A stretch of 64,000 bases of DNA from Streptomyces sp. TLI_146 (GCF_002846415.1 NZ_PJMX01000001.1:2356001-2420000), one strand, 5' to 3'; positions 19,523-27,136 are shown, counted from the first letter of the stretch. Notes: generated from the sequence alone by a model not told the origin. Translations and numbers: made by a program.

Positions 19523-19539
19523 GGTCCCGTACATGCGGA

Positions 19540-19570
19540 AAGGCCGGTCCGTCGATGACGAACCGGCCTT
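19540..19570 (-). terminator. Hairpin after tRNA-Val(CAC) copy 1
   Basis: Arms AAGGCCGGT (19540-19548) and ACCGGCCTT (19562-19570) with a 13-base loop lie between the exonuclease stop and the 3' end of the leftward tRNA, so it may serve both strands. Confidence 0.6.
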
Positions 19571-19577
19571 CTCCCGG

Positions 19578-19649
19578 TGGGCGATACTGGGTTCGAACCA
19601 GTGACCTCTTCGGTGTGAACGAAGCGCTCTCCCACTGAGCTAATCGCCC
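19578..19649 (-). tRNA. tRNA-Val(CAC), copy 1
   Basis: 72 bases. The acceptor GGGCGAT pairs with ATCGCCC plus discriminator A. The anticodon arm is CTTCG-TTCACAC-CGAAG with anticodon CAC, reading GUG. T-arm TTCGAAC is standard. CCA is not encoded (next bases CCG). Confidence 0.97.
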
Positions 19650-19688
19650 GGGAACGGACTGAACCATACAGGCCCGGGCGGCCTGGGT

Positions 19689-20150
19689 TCAAACTCCGTT
19701 CAGGACGGCCGTCAGTCCCCGCCGTCCGGCGCGCATCATCAGGGCGTGGTTGGCGAGGAAGACGGGCCGTCCGGGGAGGGCGAGCCGCCGCATCAGCGGC
19801 TTGCGCACCTCGACCTCCTGCTCGTACACCGCGCGCGTGCCGTCGGCGTACGCGCTCAGCGTCCAGCGGGCCCAGCCGTCCAGGTCGCCGCTCATGGCGA
19901 CTTCCAGGACGCCGGCCGCCTCGTCGCGGCGCCGCTCGCGGGCGGTGACGACCAGGTCGTACGGCAGGACGGAGCGGAACCTTGCGATGCCGGTGCGCTC
20001 GTCCACGGCGGTCACCTCGCGGATCTGGGGCCACCAGCGCGGATAGCCCTCGGCGCGCTCCAGGACCGCGTAGACGGCGGCGGGCGGGGCGGGCAGGTGC
20101 CAGACGCTGCGGAACCGGTAGTGGCTCCAGCCCGCGGTTCTCGGCTTCAT
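19689..20150 (-). CDS. SRPBCC (START-like) domain protein
   Basis: A 153-residue protein of the SRPBCC ligand-binding superfamily: the opening HYRFRSVWHLPAPPAAVYAVLERAEGYPRWWPQI is the typical first strand plus two helices with the W-W-P turn, followed by a beta-sheet (FRSVLPYDLVVTARE, WARWTLSAYADGTRAVYEQEV) and a long C-terminal helix (MRRLALPGRPVFLANHALMMRAGRRGL). Members bind lipids or polyketides or act as cyclases; no ligand can be assigned. It lies between two identical tRNA-Val genes and has its own short transcript by appearance. Confidence 0.85.
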   Translation of the reverse strand: MKPRTAGWSHYRFRSVWHLPAPPAAVYAVLERAEGYPRWWPQIREVTAVDERTGIARFRSVLPYDLVVTARERRRDEAAGVLEVAMSGDLDGWARWTLSAYADGTRAVYEQEVEVRKPLMRRLALPGRPVFLANHALMMRAGRRGLTAVLNGV

Positions 20151-20210
20151 GGTTCAAGTCTGCGCCGGGGAACGGGAAGTACACCGGGAGATGGCCGGAC
20201 TCCGGGAACG

Positions 20211-20250
20211 CCGAAGGCCCGGAGATCGGTTTCGATCTCCGGGCCTTCGG
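20211..20250 (-). terminator. Strong hairpin after tRNA-Val(CAC) copy 2
   Basis: Perfect 18-base arms (20211-20228 and 20233-20250) with a GTTT loop sit seven bases beyond the 3' end of the leftward tRNA, separating it from the SRPBCC gene. Confidence 0.8.
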
Positions 20251-20256
20251 TCCGGG

Positions 20257-20328
20257 TGGGCGATACTGGGTTCGAACCAGTGACCTCTTCGGTGTGAACG
20301 AAGCGCTCTCCCACTGAGCTAATCGCCC
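20257..20328 (-). tRNA. tRNA-Val(CAC), copy 2
   Basis: 72 bases, identical to the copy at 19578-19649, with the identity extending a few bases beyond the gene on both sides. The anticodon is CAC. CCA is not encoded. Confidence 0.97.
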
Positions 20329-20392
20329 GGGCGCACCGCAAACATTACCGCATGTCAGCGGGGCGTTTGACCATGGTGGCCGGTCCCGCTCG

Positions 20393-20803
20393 TCACTCGT
20401 TGATCTTCCACGGCATGACGAGGCCGAACTTCCAGAGGTAGACCGCGGCGAGCGCCGCCACGATCACCAGGCCGATGGTCGTCAGGATGATGTTGCGCCG
20501 CCGCACCGCCGGGTCGAGGGCCCGCTGCGCGGCCTCGGTCACCTTGCGCTTGGTCCAGCGCAGCACCAGCTGGGCCCAGACGAACTCGGTCGCCCAGATC
20601 GCCATGCCCCCGAAGATCACCAGCCAGCCCGGGCCCGGCAGCGGAAGCATGATGACGCCCGCGACCACGACCGCGAGGCCCACTATGAAGACGCCGACCT
20701 GCCAGCTCAGATGCAGCGGCCTGGACGCCTTGATGAAGGCGGGCGCGCGCGATCCGAGGACCGCCTCCGGCGCACCGGCCTGCTCGTCACTCCCCGTATT
20801 CAT
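20393..20803 (-). CDS. TIGR02611/PGPGW-type small membrane protein
   Basis: A 136-residue actinobacterial membrane protein. Two adjacent hydrophobic segments (about residues 33-55 and 57-75) surround the signature LPLPGPGWLVIFGG; a basic linker (RWTKRKVTEAAQRAL) and a third span (IILTTIGLVIVAALAAVYLW) follow. Function is unknown; it matches the family named for the PGPGW motif. ATG at 20803 is chosen because a TAGGTT -10 box ends 7 bases upstream with no ribosome site, consistent with a leaderless mRNA. A TTG at 20812 is in frame. Confidence 0.88.
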   Translation of the reverse strand: MNTGSDEQAGAPEAVLGSRAPAFIKASRPLHLSWQVGVFIVGLAVVVAGVIMLPLPGPGWLVIFGGMAIWATEFVWAQLVLRWTKRKVTEAAQRALDPAVRRRNIILTTIGLVIVAALAAVYLWKFGLVMPWKINE

Positions 20804-20907
20804 GCTGTCCAACCTACCCGACCGGGGCCCTCACCAGAATGGCCGCATAACCCAAAGTAATACTCCGCCGTACGAGCTACCTGAACGACCGCAAAACGGC
20901 CAGAGGG

Positions 20908-20931
20908 GTTTACAACGGCACCGTAGGTGGC
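20908..20931 (+). promoter_or_regulatory. Candidate stress-sigma (SigH/SigB-type) promoter for ssgB
   Basis: GTTT (20908-20911), a 14-base spacer and GGTGGC (20926-20931) resemble the GTTT-N14-GGGTAT pattern of the SigB/SigH family. ssgB in S. coelicolor is reported to depend on SigH. The -10 match is imperfect, so this is tentative. Confidence 0.35.
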
Positions 20932-20992
20932 ATGTCGATTTCGCCGACGTGCGAATCCCCGAGCGCACACTGAGCGAAAGGCCCTGGCGCTT

Positions 20993-21406
20993 ATGAACAC
21001 CACGGTCAGCTGCGAGCTGCACCTGCGCCTCGTTGTGTCGAGCGAGTCCTCACTGCCTGTACCCGCGGGCCTGCGGTATGACACGGCCGATCCCTACGCC
21101 GTGCACGCCACCTTCCACACCGGAGCCGAGGAGACCGTCGAGTGGGTGTTCGCCCGCGACCTTCTCGCCGAGGGCCTGCACCGGCCCACCGGTACCGGAG
21201 ACGTCAGAGTCTGGCCGTCGCGCAGTCACGGCCAGGGCGTCGTCTGCATCGCCCTCAGCTCCCCGGAAGGAGAGGCCCTGCTCGAAGCCCCTGCGCGGGC
21301 TCTGGAGTCGTTCCTCAAGCGGACGGATGCCGCGGTGCCACCGGGTACCGAACACCGCCACTTCGATCTGGACACGGAGCTCTCGCACATCCTGGCGGAG
21401 AACTGA
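20993..21406 (+). CDS. ssgB: Sporulation-specific cell division activator SsgB
   Basis: SsgB localises to future septum sites in aerial hyphae, together with SsgA, and recruits FtsZ before sporulation. The 137-residue sequence (opening MNTTVSCELHLRLVVSSES) is essentially that of S. coelicolor SsgB (SCO1541), among the most conserved proteins of the genus; blocks such as FHTGAEETVEWVFARDLL and SFLKRTDAAVPPGTE are intact. ATG at 20993 is the family start, with AAAGG upstream; reading further upstream adds unconserved residues. It is monocistronic, followed by two hairpins. This gene fixes the organism as a sporulating streptomycete-type actinomycete. Confidence 0.98.
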   Translation: MNTTVSCELHLRLVVSSESSLPVPAGLRYDTADPYAVHATFHTGAEETVEWVFARDLLAEGLHRPTGTGDVRVWPSRSHGQGVVCIALSSPEGEALLEAPARALESFLKRTDAAVPPGTEHRHFDLDTELSHILAEN

Positions 21407-21424
21407 GCCAGGCCGAGAGCCGCA

Positions 21425-21455
21425 CGGCGCCGTCCGACTCGGGGAGACGGCGCCG
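21425..21455 (+). terminator. First hairpin after ssgB
   Basis: Ten-base perfect arms (21425-21434 and 21446-21455) with an 11-base loop start 19 bases after the ssgB stop. Confidence 0.55.
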
Positions 21456-21497
21456 CGCGGACATCCGCATAGGCACGCCCACCGCATAGCCACCCCC

Positions 21498-21541
21498 ACC
21501 GGCGCCCGTCCCGCGAACACCCTCGCGGGACGGGCGCCGGT
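21498..21541 (+). terminator. Second, stronger hairpin after ssgB
   Basis: Perfect 18-base arms (21498-21515 and 21524-21541) with an 8-base loop. It lies ~70 bases upstream of the next rightward gene and should insulate the two transcripts. Confidence 0.75.
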
Positions 21542-21614
21542 GCGCTCGCGCGCGAGCCGCTAGAGTCACCGGGCATCGGCGGGCACCGGCCCGCAGCAGG
21601 CCAGGGAGCGAATC

Positions 21615-22172
21615 GTGCTGATCCCTCACGACACCCGGATCGCCCTCGACATGGTGGTCGATCTGGTGAACACCTCGCCGGAGAGCGAGGCGCCCGACCG
21701 CCTCGCCGACATCGAGGCGCTGTACGGCTTCGTACGGGACCACGACATCAGCGGCGTCGAGAGCCTCACGGCACGCGATCTCTCCGGCGTACGGACCGTA
21801 CGGAGCCGTTTCGCAGGTGTTTTCGAGGCGCCGGACGCCCGGGCGGCGGCGGGCCTGGTCAACGAGATCGTGGCGGAGGCGGGCACCACGCCCCAGCTCA
21901 CCGACCACGACGGCTACGACTGGCATGTGCACTACTTCGCGCCCGGCGCCTCGATCGCGGACCACCTGGCCGCCGACGGCGGAATGGCGCTGGCGTTCAT
22001 CGTGGTGGCGGGCGAGCAGGAGCGGCTGCGCCGGTGCGAGGCGCCGGACTGCGGGCGGGCCTTCGTGGACCTCTCGCGCAACCGCTCGCGCCGCTACTGC
22101 GACAGCCGCACCTGCGGGAACCGGCTGCACGTGGCCGCCTACCGGGCCCGGCGCAAGGAAGCCGCAGGCTGA
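21615..22172 (+). CDS. CGNR zinc-finger protein (ABATE-type)
   Basis: A 185-residue predicted transcription regulator. An N-terminal helical domain typical of the ABATE family (ALDMVVDLVNT, later HVHYFAPGASIADHLAADGGMAL) precedes a C-terminal CGNR zinc finger: Cys141, Cys146, Cys162, Cys167 in the pattern C-x4-C-x15-C-x4-CGNR, with a basic tail (RLHVAAYRARRK) fit for DNA contact. GTG at 21615 follows CAGGGAG. It is widely conserved next to ssgB in Streptomyces; no target is known. Confidence 0.92.
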   Translation: MLIPHDTRIALDMVVDLVNTSPESEAPDRLADIEALYGFVRDHDISGVESLTARDLSGVRTVRSRFAGVFEAPDARAAAGLVNEIVAEAGTTPQLTDHDGYDWHVHYFAPGASIADHLAADGGMALAFIVVAGEQERLRRCEAPDCGRAFVDLSRNRSRRYCDSRTCGNRLHVAAYRARRKEAAG

Positions 22173-22216
22173 GCCCGGGGCCGACCGCTCCCGTACGACC
22201 GCTCCCGTACGGCCGG

Positions 22217-22396
22217 TCACAGCAGGTACAGATCGTGCAGGGCCGCCATGAGCAGCAGGCAGCCGATCACCCCGAGGAAGATCATCAGGGGTGGCTGCGA
22301 AAGGGCGAAGAGACAGCCGCGCGGCTCGTCGGACGGGGGCGCGGCGTGCGGGTCTTCGGGCGGCGCGGGGACGTGCCCCGGGGAAGTGTCCAGCAT
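22217..22396 (-). CDS. Small single-span membrane protein
   Basis: A 59-residue product with a Pro/Asp/Glu-rich N-terminus (MLDTSPGHVPAPPEDPH), a PRGCLFALSQPPL linker and one membrane segment (MIFLGVIGCLLLMAALHDLYLL) at the C-terminus. I do not recognise a named family. The ATG at 22396 gives the compact form; no strong ribosome site is visible. Its upstream region carries the periodic GAATTC array described separately. Confidence 0.55.
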   Translation of the reverse strand: MLDTSPGHVPAPPEDPHAAPPSDEPRGCLFALSQPPLMIFLGVIGCLLLMAALHDLYLL

Positions 22397-22772
22397 CTCG
22401 GGGTGATGATGGACCAGCGGCGGCGCCACGGGCCGCCAACACGCCCACCCGCAGGGGGAGTTACTTCGATGTTGCCGGGCGGGCCCGGCACCGGGTGCCG
22501 CCCGGCCCGGCGCCGGTCGGACGTTCGGCGGGGAATTCGCGGCGGGATCGGGAATGAGCCATGGGAGCGCTCCCGGAGCCCGGCCGGAATTCACTCCAAC
22601 TAGAATTCCGTATAAGGGAATTCACGACCGCGGGAATTCCCCGGTCAGGCCGGTCACGGCAAGTTACGGAGGGTCAGATTCCGACGCTCTTTCAGATTCC
22701 GCGCCGTGTTCCGCATCGCGTCCGGTCCCGTACCGGGGTTCCGTATCCGGGCGTGCGCACCGGGGGCGCGGC
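22397..22772. other. Gene-free 376-base region with a periodic GAATTC array
   Basis: No supported gene. The region lies upstream of the small leftward membrane protein. GAATTC occurs at 22533, 22587, 22603, 22618 and 22634; the last four are spaced 16, 15 and 16 bases. Weaker GATTCCG/GTTCCG motifs continue to about 22750. Local AT content is higher than in the surroundings. Confidence 0.7.
22587..22639. repeat. Four GAATTC units at 15-16 base spacing
   Basis: Units begin at 22587, 22603, 22618 and 22634, most within a GGAATTC or GAATTCC context. Spacing of about one and a half helical turns suggests alternating-face binding of a dimeric protein, but no binder is known. Confidence 0.7.
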
Positions 22773-23219
22773 TCAGATGCCGTGCTTCTTCAGGATCGCC
22801 TCGATGTCGCTGAAGTCCTCGGCGCCGCCGGACTTGCCCTTCGCCTTCGGGGCGGGCCGGTCGGCCCGGCGCCCGGCGCCCAGGGAGGGCGCGGAGGCCT
22901 TCGGGGCGATCGCCTCTCCCCCGGCCGCCTCGGCCGCCCTGCGCTCCTTGCGGGTGCCGCCCTCGGAGCGGCGCTCGACGAAGCGGGTGGCCGAGAAGAG
23001 CAGCCAGGCTATGCCGAGCAGGCCGAAGCCCGCCCAGACGCTCGGCTTGAACACGATGCCGGACACCCATCCCACGACACCGGTCATGACCAGGGCGACG
23101 GGGACCAGCGAGTAGGCGGCGATCCGCGTGGCCGACAGGAAGCGCTTGCGGTACGCCGTGACGACGGCGATGCCCAGTCCGGCCGCGGACGCGGCGGAGC
23201 AGACGGTCTCGGCAAGCAT
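22773..23219 (-). CDS. Conserved Streptomyces membrane protein of unknown function
   Basis: A 148-residue protein with three short hydrophobic segments (about residues 4-20, 33-54, 60-77), then a charged Ala/Gly/Lys-rich tail ending SDIEAILKKHGI, a helix conserved at the end of several actinobacterial membrane proteins. No enzymatic motif is seen. ATG at 23219 has GGAGGAACC directly before it. Function unknown. Confidence 0.78.
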   Translation of the reverse strand: MLAETVCSAASAAGLGIAVVTAYRKRFLSATRIAAYSLVPVALVMTGVVGWVSGIVFKPSVWAGFGLLGIAWLLFSATRFVERRSEGGTRKERRAAEAAGGEAIAPKASAPSLGAGRRADRPAPKAKGKSGGAEDFSDIEAILKKHGI

Positions 23220-23374
23220 CCGGTTCCTCCAGACATGGGGGGTGTGGCCCTTCCATCCTGCACCGGAGCGGGCCGTCCGGGCCACGGTGTGCCAGGACAT
23301 CAGGGAGATCTCGGGGGCGGATCCTCCCCAGGTCCCGGTTGGGGCGCGTCGGGCGGGGCTGGAAGACTGGCCCC

Positions 23375-23896
23375 ATGACCGACAGCACCCCCGAAACCCC
23401 CGGCTCCGCCCCCGTCGTCCTCGACGTGTGGTGCGAGCTCCAGTGCCCCGACTGCCACACCGCCCTCGACGACGTCCGCGCCCTGCGGGCCCACTACGGC
23501 GACCGGCTGGACATCCGGCTGCGGCACTTCCCGCTGGAGAAGCACAAGCACGCCTACGCCGCCGCGCAGGCCGCCGAGGAGGCGTTCGAGCAGGGGCAGG
23601 GCTGGCCGTACGTGGAGGCGGTGCTCGCCCGCACCGAGGAGCTGGGCGAGCGGGGAGAGCGCGTACTGCTCGACGCGGCGCGGGAACTCGGTCTGGACGC
23701 CGAGGAGTTCGACACCGCCCTCATCGACGGCCGGCACCTGCTGATCGTCGACGCCGACCAGGCCGAGGGCAAGGCGATCGGCGTCACCGGCACGCCCACG
23801 TACGTCATCGACGGGGAGCGCCTGGACGGCGGCAAGAGCCAGGACGGGCTGCGCGCCCGCATCCAGGAGATCGCGGACCGGCTGCTGGGCGCCTGA
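23375..23896 (+). CDS. DsbA-family thioredoxin-fold protein
   Basis: A 173-residue cytosolic DsbA-like protein with active-site CPDC (Cys24, Cys27) after the strand VVLDVWCELQ. An inserted helical domain (KHKHAYAAAQAAEEAFEQGQGWPYVEAV) and the cis-Pro segment GVTGTPTYVIDGERLDGGKSQ complete the fold. No signal peptide is present, so it probably acts in the cytoplasm as an oxidoreductase or a 2-hydroxychromene isomerase-like enzyme. ATG at 23375 gives the compact fold. It converges on the GNAT gene with 3 bases between. Confidence 0.88.
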   Translation: MTDSTPETPGSAPVVLDVWCELQCPDCHTALDDVRALRAHYGDRLDIRLRHFPLEKHKHAYAAAQAAEEAFEQGQGWPYVEAVLARTEELGERGERVLLDAARELGLDAEEFDTALIDGRHLLIVDADQAEGKAIGVTGTPTYVIDGERLDGGKSQDGLRARIQEIADRLLGA

Positions 23897-23899
23897 GAC

Positions 23900-24736
23900 C
23901 TACAGGAGCGCCTTGGCCCGGTTGTACTCCGTCGGCTCGTACCCCAGCGACTCGTACAGCCGCACGGCCGGGGTGTTGTCGCTGAAGACGTGCAGGGCCA
24001 GCGTGGACATGCCGTCGGCCAGCGCCGCCCGCTCGGCCAGCAGCATCAGGGCCCGGCCGTGCCCCCGGCCCCGGTGCTCCTCGGCGACGGCCACGTCGTA
24101 GACATAGGCGGCGGGTCCCGTCTCCAGCTCCTTGCGGGCGACCCAGACGTGCCCGACCACGGAGCCGCCGCTGACCAGCACCTCCAGGTGGACGCCGGGC
24201 GTCGCCAGGCCGGCGGGCAGCAGGTCCCGGTGGTCGGCCTCGGCCTTGGCGCGGGCCTGGTCGGCCGGGACGCCCCGGGCGATCCAGCTGCGGGCGTAGT
24301 TCTCCTGCTCGTCGTGGTGCCAGACGGTGTACTCGGCCTCGGTCATCGGGCGCCCGGTGACCGAGGCGGGCAGGGCGGGCGGCTCGGCGGGCAGCCGCTT
24401 GGCCATGTTGCGGCTGCGTTCGGTGTAGCCGAGCGCGTCGGCGAGCCGCAGGGCCGCCACGGCGTCCGCGGGCACCGCCGCGCGCACCTGGGTGCAGCCC
24501 CAGCCGCGCAGCACCTCCTCGGCGGCGAGCGCGGCGACGGTTCCCCGGCCGCGCCCCCGGTCGGGCTCGTCGATGCGCAGCCCGGCGATCACCCCCATGG
24601 CGCGGCCGAAGGCCGGATCGGTGGCGACGGTGATGGTGCCGACGCGTCTGCTGTTCACACAGACGTCGTACGTACGGGAGGCGGCGCCGTCGGCGCCCTG
24701 CTGGAGCGGCCCGGTCGGCCGAATGGTGGTGGTCAT
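23900..24736 (-). CDS. Tandem-domain GNAT acetyltransferase
   Basis: A 278-residue protein with two GNAT folds. The N-terminal half has AGLRIDEPDRGRGRGTVAALAAE with an altered CoA loop (RGRGRG) and ends LRLADALGYTERSRNMAKRL; the C-terminal half has the clear motif VAVEEHRGRGHGRALMLLAE and ends AVRLYESLGYEPTEYNRAKALL. The second domain is probably catalytic. Two-domain GNATs occur in mycothiol and antibiotic acetylation, but no substrate can be assigned. The start ATG at 24736 is preferred over a GTG at 24772. Confidence 0.88.
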   Translation of the reverse strand: MTTTIRPTGPLQQGADGAASRTYDVCVNSRRVGTITVATDPAFGRAMGVIAGLRIDEPDRGRGRGTVAALAAEEVLRGWGCTQVRAAVPADAVAALRLADALGYTERSRNMAKRLPAEPPALPASVTGRPMTEAEYTVWHHDEQENYARSWIARGVPADQARAKAEADHRDLLPAGLATPGVHLEVLVSGGSVVGHVWVARKELETGPAAYVYDVAVAEEHRGRGHGRALMLLAERAALADGMSTLALHVFSDNTPAVRLYESLGYEPTEYNRAKALL

Positions 24737-24805
24737 CAAGGCCGTTGTACCTGCCGGGCCGCCGTCCGTCACCGCATTTGTCGCGATACGGGGAGCGCGA
24801 GGGGC

Positions 24806-25627
24806 TTACGGGTCGAGGTCGGAGGCGGCCCGCTCGTCGAAGACGCGCATCGCCTTGGCGGTGACCGGTCCCGGTGTGCCCGTCAGCTCCCGGCCGTCGA
24901 CCCGGTGCACGGCCTGGACGTCCCGGAGGGTGGAGGTCAGGAAGACCTCCTCGGCTGAGGCGAGCACGTCGAGCGGCAGGTCGGTCTCCTGGGCGCCGGT
25001 CCACTCCACGACCAGCTCGCGGGTGATCCCGGCGAGGCAGCCGGAGGCCAGCGGCGGGGTGTGCAACTGTCCGTCGACGACGACGAAGACGTTGGAGCCG
25101 GTCCCCTCGCAGAGCGCGCCGACGGTGTTGCCGAAGAGCGCCTCGGTGGCCCCGTGCTCGTGGGCCCGGGCGAGCGCGACGACGTTCTCGGCGTACGAGG
25201 TGGTCTTGAGCCCGGCGACGGCGCTGCGCTCGTTGCGCGTCCAGGGGACGGTGACCACGGCGGTGGTGTCGGGGCGGCGCCGGGTCTCGCCGACGGCCAC
25301 GACCAGCGTCGGGCCGGTGTCCCCGCGCTCGGAGCCGAGCGGGGAGAGGCCGCCGGTGTAGGTGATCCGCATACGGCCGAGGGCGACCGGGTTGGCGTCG
25401 AGCACGGCGGCGCAGGCGCGGCGGACCTCGTCCAGATCGGGCTCGGGCAGCCCGAGGCCGCGGGCCGAGCGGGTCATCCGGGCGAGATGGCGGGTGAGCG
25501 CGAACGTCGTCCCCTTCTGTGCCTTCACCGTCTCGAAGACGCCGTCGCCCACGGTCATCCCGTGGTCGAGGACGGACACCTGCGCGGCGTCGGCGTCCCG
25601 CAGCCCGCCGTTCACCCAGATCTGCAT
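24806..25627 (-). CDS. pabC: Aminodeoxychorismate lyase (PLP class IV)
   Basis: Converts 4-amino-4-deoxychorismate to p-aminobenzoate for folate. The 273-residue fold-type IV enzyme has the PLP lysine at 141 (AGLKTTSYAEN), the E-x-x-x-N-V segment CEGTGSNVFVVVDGQL and a LASGCLAGITREL phosphate-binding stretch. It begins immediately after the pabB stop with no gap, so the pair is cotranscribed. Branched-chain or D-amino acid aminotransferase is the alternative fold member; the pabB neighbour favours PabC. Confidence 0.9.
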   Translation of the reverse strand: MQIWVNGGLRDADAAQVSVLDHGMTVGDGVFETVKAQKGTTFALTRHLARMTRSARGLGLPEPDLDEVRRACAAVLDANPVALGRMRITYTGGLSPLGSERGDTGPTLVVAVGETRRRPDTTAVVTVPWTRNERSAVAGLKTTSYAENVVALARAHEHGATEALFGNTVGALCEGTGSNVFVVVDGQLHTPPLASGCLAGITRELVVEWTGAQETDLPLDVLASAEEVFLTSTLRDVQAVHRVDGRELTGTPGPVTAKAMRVFDERAASDLDP

Positions 25628-26674
25628 TTACGCGGTCCTTCCACTCTGCGTATACGCGCCCGACGCTACCGCGAGGAGCCGCGACGCCTTCAGCTCGGTC
25701 TCGGCCCACTCCCGCTCGGGGTCCGAGCCCCAGGTGATGCCCGCGCCGGTGCCGAAGCGGAGCACGCCGTGGGGGCGGTCGATCCAGAAGGTGCGTATGC
25801 CGACGGCGAGCTCGGCCGTGCCCCGGTCGGCGTCGACCCAGCCGATGCCGCCGCAGTAGGGGCCGCGCGGGGCGGTCTCCAGGGCCTCGATGATCCGCAG
25901 CGCGCTGGACTTGGGCGCCCCGGTGACCGAGCCTGGCGGGAAGGAGGCGTCCAGGAGCTCCTTCCATCCCGCCCCCTCGCGCAGTTCCCCGCGGACGGTC
26001 GAGACGAGGTGGACCAGGCCGGGGTGCGGCTCGACCGCGCAGAGCTCGGGCACGGTGACCGAGCCGGTGGCGCAGACCCGTCCCAGGTCGTTGCGGACCA
26101 GGTCGACGATCATCACGTTCTCGGCGTGGTCCTTCTCCAGCAGGTCCTCGGCCGTGCGGCCGGTCCCCTTGATGGGCCCGGACTCGACGACCCGTCCCGT
26201 ACGCCGCAGGAAGAGCTCGGGCGAGGCGGTGGCGATCTCCACGCCGTGCGCGGGCAGCCGAATCGTTCCGGCATAGGGGGCCGGGTTGCCCCGGGCGAGC
26301 AGCGAGGTGAGCGCGTCGACGTCGGCGGCGGCCGGGTCGGGCAGCGGCGCGGTCAGCACGCGGCAGAGGTTCGCCTGGTAGACCTCGCCGGCCGCGATGT
26401 GCTCGCGGATCCTGCGTACGCCCGCGGTGTACGCGGCGCGGTCGAGCGAGGACGTCCAGTCACCGGCGGCGGGCCCGCGCCAGGCGCCCGGGACGGGCGC
26501 GGGGACGGGGGCGGCCCGTACGTCCGCGAAGCGGGCACAGACGAGACGGCCCTCGAAGTCGGCGGCGACGGCCCAGAAGCCGGCGGAGTCCAGCGCCTCC
26601 GGGTCGGCGGTCACATCGCGGAGATCGGAGGCGAGGAGCCCGCCGAAACGGGCCAGAGGAGCGAGGTCATGCAC
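25628..26674 (-). CDS. pabB: Aminodeoxychorismate synthase component I (chorismate-binding)
   Basis: Chorismate-utilising enzyme of the PabB/TrpE family (348 residues). Conserved C-terminal blocks are complete: AAGEVYQANLCRVL, SPELFLRRTGRVVESGPIKGTGRT, HAENVMIVDLVRNDLGRVC and ASFPPGSVTGAPKSSALRIIEALE, with PIKGT supporting aminodeoxychorismate rather than anthranilate synthesis. The N-terminal domain is short. GTG at 26674 is chosen because a TAGACT -10 box ends 7 bases upstream and there is no ribosome site, as for a leaderless mRNA. It needs a glutaminase partner, which is not in this window. Confidence 0.92.
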   Translation of the reverse strand: MHDLAPLARFGGLLASDLRDVTADPEALDSAGFWAVAADFEGRLVCARFADVRAAPVPAPVPGAWRGPAAGDWTSSLDRAAYTAGVRRIREHIAAGEVYQANLCRVLTAPLPDPAAADVDALTSLLARGNPAPYAGTIRLPAHGVEIATASPELFLRRTGRVVESGPIKGTGRTAEDLLEKDHAENVMIVDLVRNDLGRVCATGSVTVPELCAVEPHPGLVHLVSTVRGELREGAGWKELLDASFPPGSVTGAPKSSALRIIEALETAPRGPYCGGIGWVDADRGTAELAVGIRTFWIDRPHGVLRFGTGAGITWGSDPEREWAETELKASRLLAVASGAYTQSGRTA

Positions 26675-26681
26675 GGTTGTG

Positions 26682-26687
26682 AGTCTA
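26682..26687 (-). promoter_or_regulatory. -10 box of a probable leaderless pabB transcript
   Basis: Read on the minus strand, TAGACT ends 7 bases before the pabB GTG, which would place the RNA start at or beside the start codon. No Shine-Dalgarno sequence lies between them. Confidence 0.5.
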
Positions 26688-26783
26688 GGGGTGCTGCCGT
26701 GCGGCCGCCCCGGACCGGGCGCGGACCAGGGACGACGCCGGGTGCGGGCCGAGCACACCGCAGCACGCTGCGGAAACGCGTTT

Positions 26784-26811
26784 TTGTACTGGCCCAGGAA
26801 TCCGCTAGAGT
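26784..26811 (+). promoter_or_regulatory. Promoter of the tRNA Gly-Cys-Val-Val-Val run
   Basis: TTGTAC (26784-26789), a 16-base spacer and TAGAGT (26806-26811) lie about 43 bases before tRNA-Gly and match the housekeeping consensus well. Confidence 0.65.
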
Positions 26812-26853
26812 TCAACACGTCGCCGGGACGCGCAAGCGAAACGGAAACGACAA

Positions 26854-26926
26854 GCGGACGTGGCTCAGTTGGTAGAGCATCACCTTGCCAAGGTGAGGGT
26901 CGCGAGTTCGAATCTCGTCGTCCGCT
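26854..26926 (+). tRNA. tRNA-Gly(GCC)
   Basis: 73 bases. Acceptor GCGGACG pairs with CGTCCGC. The anticodon arm TCACC-TTGCCAA-GGTGA carries GCC, reading GGC/GGU. The T-loop TTCGAAT is standard. First of five clustered tRNAs; CCA is not encoded. Confidence 0.97.
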
Positions 26927-26965
26927 CGATGTGGGGGATCTTCCCGAACCCCTGCTCTCACTCCT

Positions 26966-27036
26966 GGTGGAGTGGCCGAGAGGCGAGGCAACGGCCTGCA
27001 AAGCCGTCTACACGGGTTCAAATCCCGTCTCCACCT
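26966..27036 (+). tRNA. tRNA-Cys(GCA)
   Basis: 71 bases. Acceptor GGTGGAG pairs with CTCCACC; the anticodon arm ACGGC-CTGCAAA-GCCGT carries GCA. The discriminator T is followed by an encoded CCA (27037-27039), unlike its neighbours. Confidence 0.97.
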
Positions 27037-27040
27037 CCAA

Positions 27041-27112
27041 GGACGATTAGCTCAGCGGGAGAGCGCTTCCCTGACACGGAAGAGGTCACTGGTTCAATCC
27101 CAGTATCGTCCA
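27041..27112 (+). tRNA. tRNA-Val(GAC), copy 1
   Basis: 72 bases. Acceptor GGACGAT pairs with ATCGTCC; the anticodon arm CTTCC-CTGACAC-GGAAG carries GAC. The gene begins two bases after the tRNA-Cys CCA. The body is identical to the next two copies; only the acceptor stem differs. Confidence 0.97.
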
Positions 27113-27136
27113 CTGGATCTTCTCGAAGATCTGCCC

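Noticed and set aside
22587..22639. GAATTC array as a CRISPR array
   Set aside because: Units are 6-7 bases with 9-10 base gaps; CRISPR repeats are 21 or more bases with longer unique spacers, and no cas gene is present.
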